Assembly (NCBI GenBank): GCA_964353255.1
Contig: CAYGVJ010000065.1
Span: 1-30,278, forward strand
Length of the DNA stretch: 30,278 nt
Direction of reading: 5' to 3'
Source of the DNA: VFZS01 sp964353255
GTDB lineage: Bacteria; Acidobacteriota; Terriglobia; Bryobacterales; Bryobacteraceae
Within the stretch, counting starts at the first letter, position 1. The number at the start of each line of letters is the position of its first letter. The notes below the pieces were generated by a model. That model was given only the letters and a program-made list of their open reading frames with translations. It searched no databases and was not told where the DNA came from. This document shows, piece by piece, positions 29,830 to 30,278 of the stretch. The position numbers and the translations under genes are program-made.

Positions 29830-29844
29830 ACGGAGGCCGATGAA

Positions 29845-30069
29845 ATGATCCGCTACCCCAATACAGTTCAATGGTTGGTTGTTTGGGCTACTGTTGCCGC
29901 CATATGGCTTTTCTGGGTTCTCCCTGCATGGCGGTGGTGGTTTTATAACGTGCTCGGTGAGGCGTCGTGGACGGAGGTAGAAGATGCGTCCACGCGCCTT
30001 CTGGTAGGAATCGTGGTTACGGGAGCCGTTCTCTTCTGGCAGTTCTCTAAGAGAGGCAAGACCGGATGA
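29845..30069 (+). CDS. Small two-TM membrane protein
   Basis: 74 residues. GGAGG (29832-29836) stands 8 nt before ATG 29845; the nearer ATG at 29840 stops after two codons. Two hydrophobic helices (WLVVWATVAAIWLFWVLPAW, and LLVGIVVTGAVLFWQF) are joined by an acidic, Trp-containing loop and end in a basic tail. No family recognised. Its stop overlaps the next start as ATGA. Confidence 0.6.
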   Translation: MIRYPNTVQWLVVWATVAAIWLFWVLPAWRWWFYNVLGEASWTEVEDASTRLLVGIVVTGAVLFWQFSKRGKTG

Positions 30070-30155
30070 ATACACAAACGCGCGGCTCGGAGATCGCCCG
30101 CCAGGCGGCCCAGGCCCGCTGGAACCGGGCGAAAGCGTCCCCTTCCGCGAAGTGA
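30066..30155 (+). CDS. 29-residue peptide, helix of ARQAAQARW type
   Basis: ATG 30066 overlaps the previous TGA (ATGA). It reads MNTQTRGSEIARQAAQARWN and ends in AKASPSAK. Short basic peptides with an (A/I)ARxAAxARW helix are frequent on plasmids and islands, where they can be DNA-binding or protein-docking elements. Overlap and composition support translation; function unknown. Confidence 0.4.
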   Translation: MNTQTRGSEIARQAAQARWNRAKASPSAK

Positions 30156-30222
30156 TGCCCCGAAGTACCCCCCGAGGCTTCCCTAGGTCCCTCTCGTTTT
30201 CCGCTATGCCCTTTAGAATGAG

Positions 30223-30278
30223 TGGTGAGCCGGCCGGGACTCGAACCCGGGACCCTCTGCTTAAAAGGCAGATGCTCT
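30223..30278 (-). tRNA. tRNA-Lys (UUU), 3' part; gene runs off the window
   Basis: On the minus strand the visible 56 nt contain the anticodon stem-loop TCTGC-CTTTTAA-GCAGA with anticodon TTT, a five-base variable loop, the T arm CCGGG-TTCGAGT-CCCGG and an encoded CCA end. The 5' third (acceptor 5' strand and most of the D arm) lies beyond 30278. It is the integration target of the island to its left. Confidence 0.9.

Overview
The window is high-GC bacterial DNA (one coding line I counted, at 1081-1140, is 42/60 G+C). Its gene content fits an Acidobacteriota genome of the Bryobacterales/Solibacter type. The pointers are a bacterial radical SAM protein of the MJ0619/Tes type, a FecR protein with a Trp/Tyr/Gly-rich DUF6600-like region, a matrixin-like protease with a long IPT-like tail, many secreted glycan hydrolases, and a dispersed GC-rich repeat of a kind I associate with that phylum. 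The taxonomic call is inference from family content, since no rRNA gene is present.

Layout. 1-458 (-) is the 5' part of the radical SAM gene. 661-4322 (+) holds an exported GH29 alpha-L-fucosidase, an exported sulfatase and a DJ-1/PfpI protein. 4380-5597 has a small membrane protein (-) and a TIM-barrel sugar isomerase (+). 5596-6397 is a scar region: a 37-bp-arm inverted repeat, an antitoxin gene and a stub of its toxin. 6398-8301 (+) is an ATC-hydrolase-like gene overlapping threonine synthase. 8311-15703 (-) runs YfhO-like membrane protein, Nramp-USP fusion, small secreted protein, matrixin-like protease. 15800-18037 (+) is the FecR/DUF6600 protein behind a sigma-54-like promoter and ahead of a good terminator. 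18140-18861 is a second scar: a dif-like Xer site, a frameshifted start-less winged-helix gene and an orphan antitoxin. 18878-26018 is metabolic: HAD phosphatase, branched-chain aminotransferase, NagA-like deacetylase, serine hydrolase and a DUF4861-GH88 fusion. Fucosidase, sulfatase, NagA and GH88 together suggest use of sulfated, fucosylated or uronic-acid-containing polysaccharides.

26063-30278 is the accessory part. A partial tRNA-Lys(UUU) gene (-) closes the window, and 38 bp matching its 3' end (36/38) lie 4.16 kb away at 26063. A shorter 14-bp copy sits between them at 26485. This is the classic footprint of a tRNA-targeted island, but no integrase gene lies inside it. Sampled lines in it drop to 55-57% G+C. 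The cargo is a decayed toxin-antitoxin pair; a minus-strand pair of a two-TM protein and a 42-residue poly-proline protein overlapping by 8 nt; a strongly structured non-coding segment; and a plus-strand chain of about seven small genes, several with start-stop overlaps. None of that chain has a function I recognise. It is the best candidate here for an undescribed system.

Two regulatory themes recur. Two secreted-protein transcription units have GG-N10-GC (sigma-54 type) promoters, and five genes start 7-9 nt after a -10-like hexamer with no Shine-Dalgarno, suggesting leaderless mRNAs.
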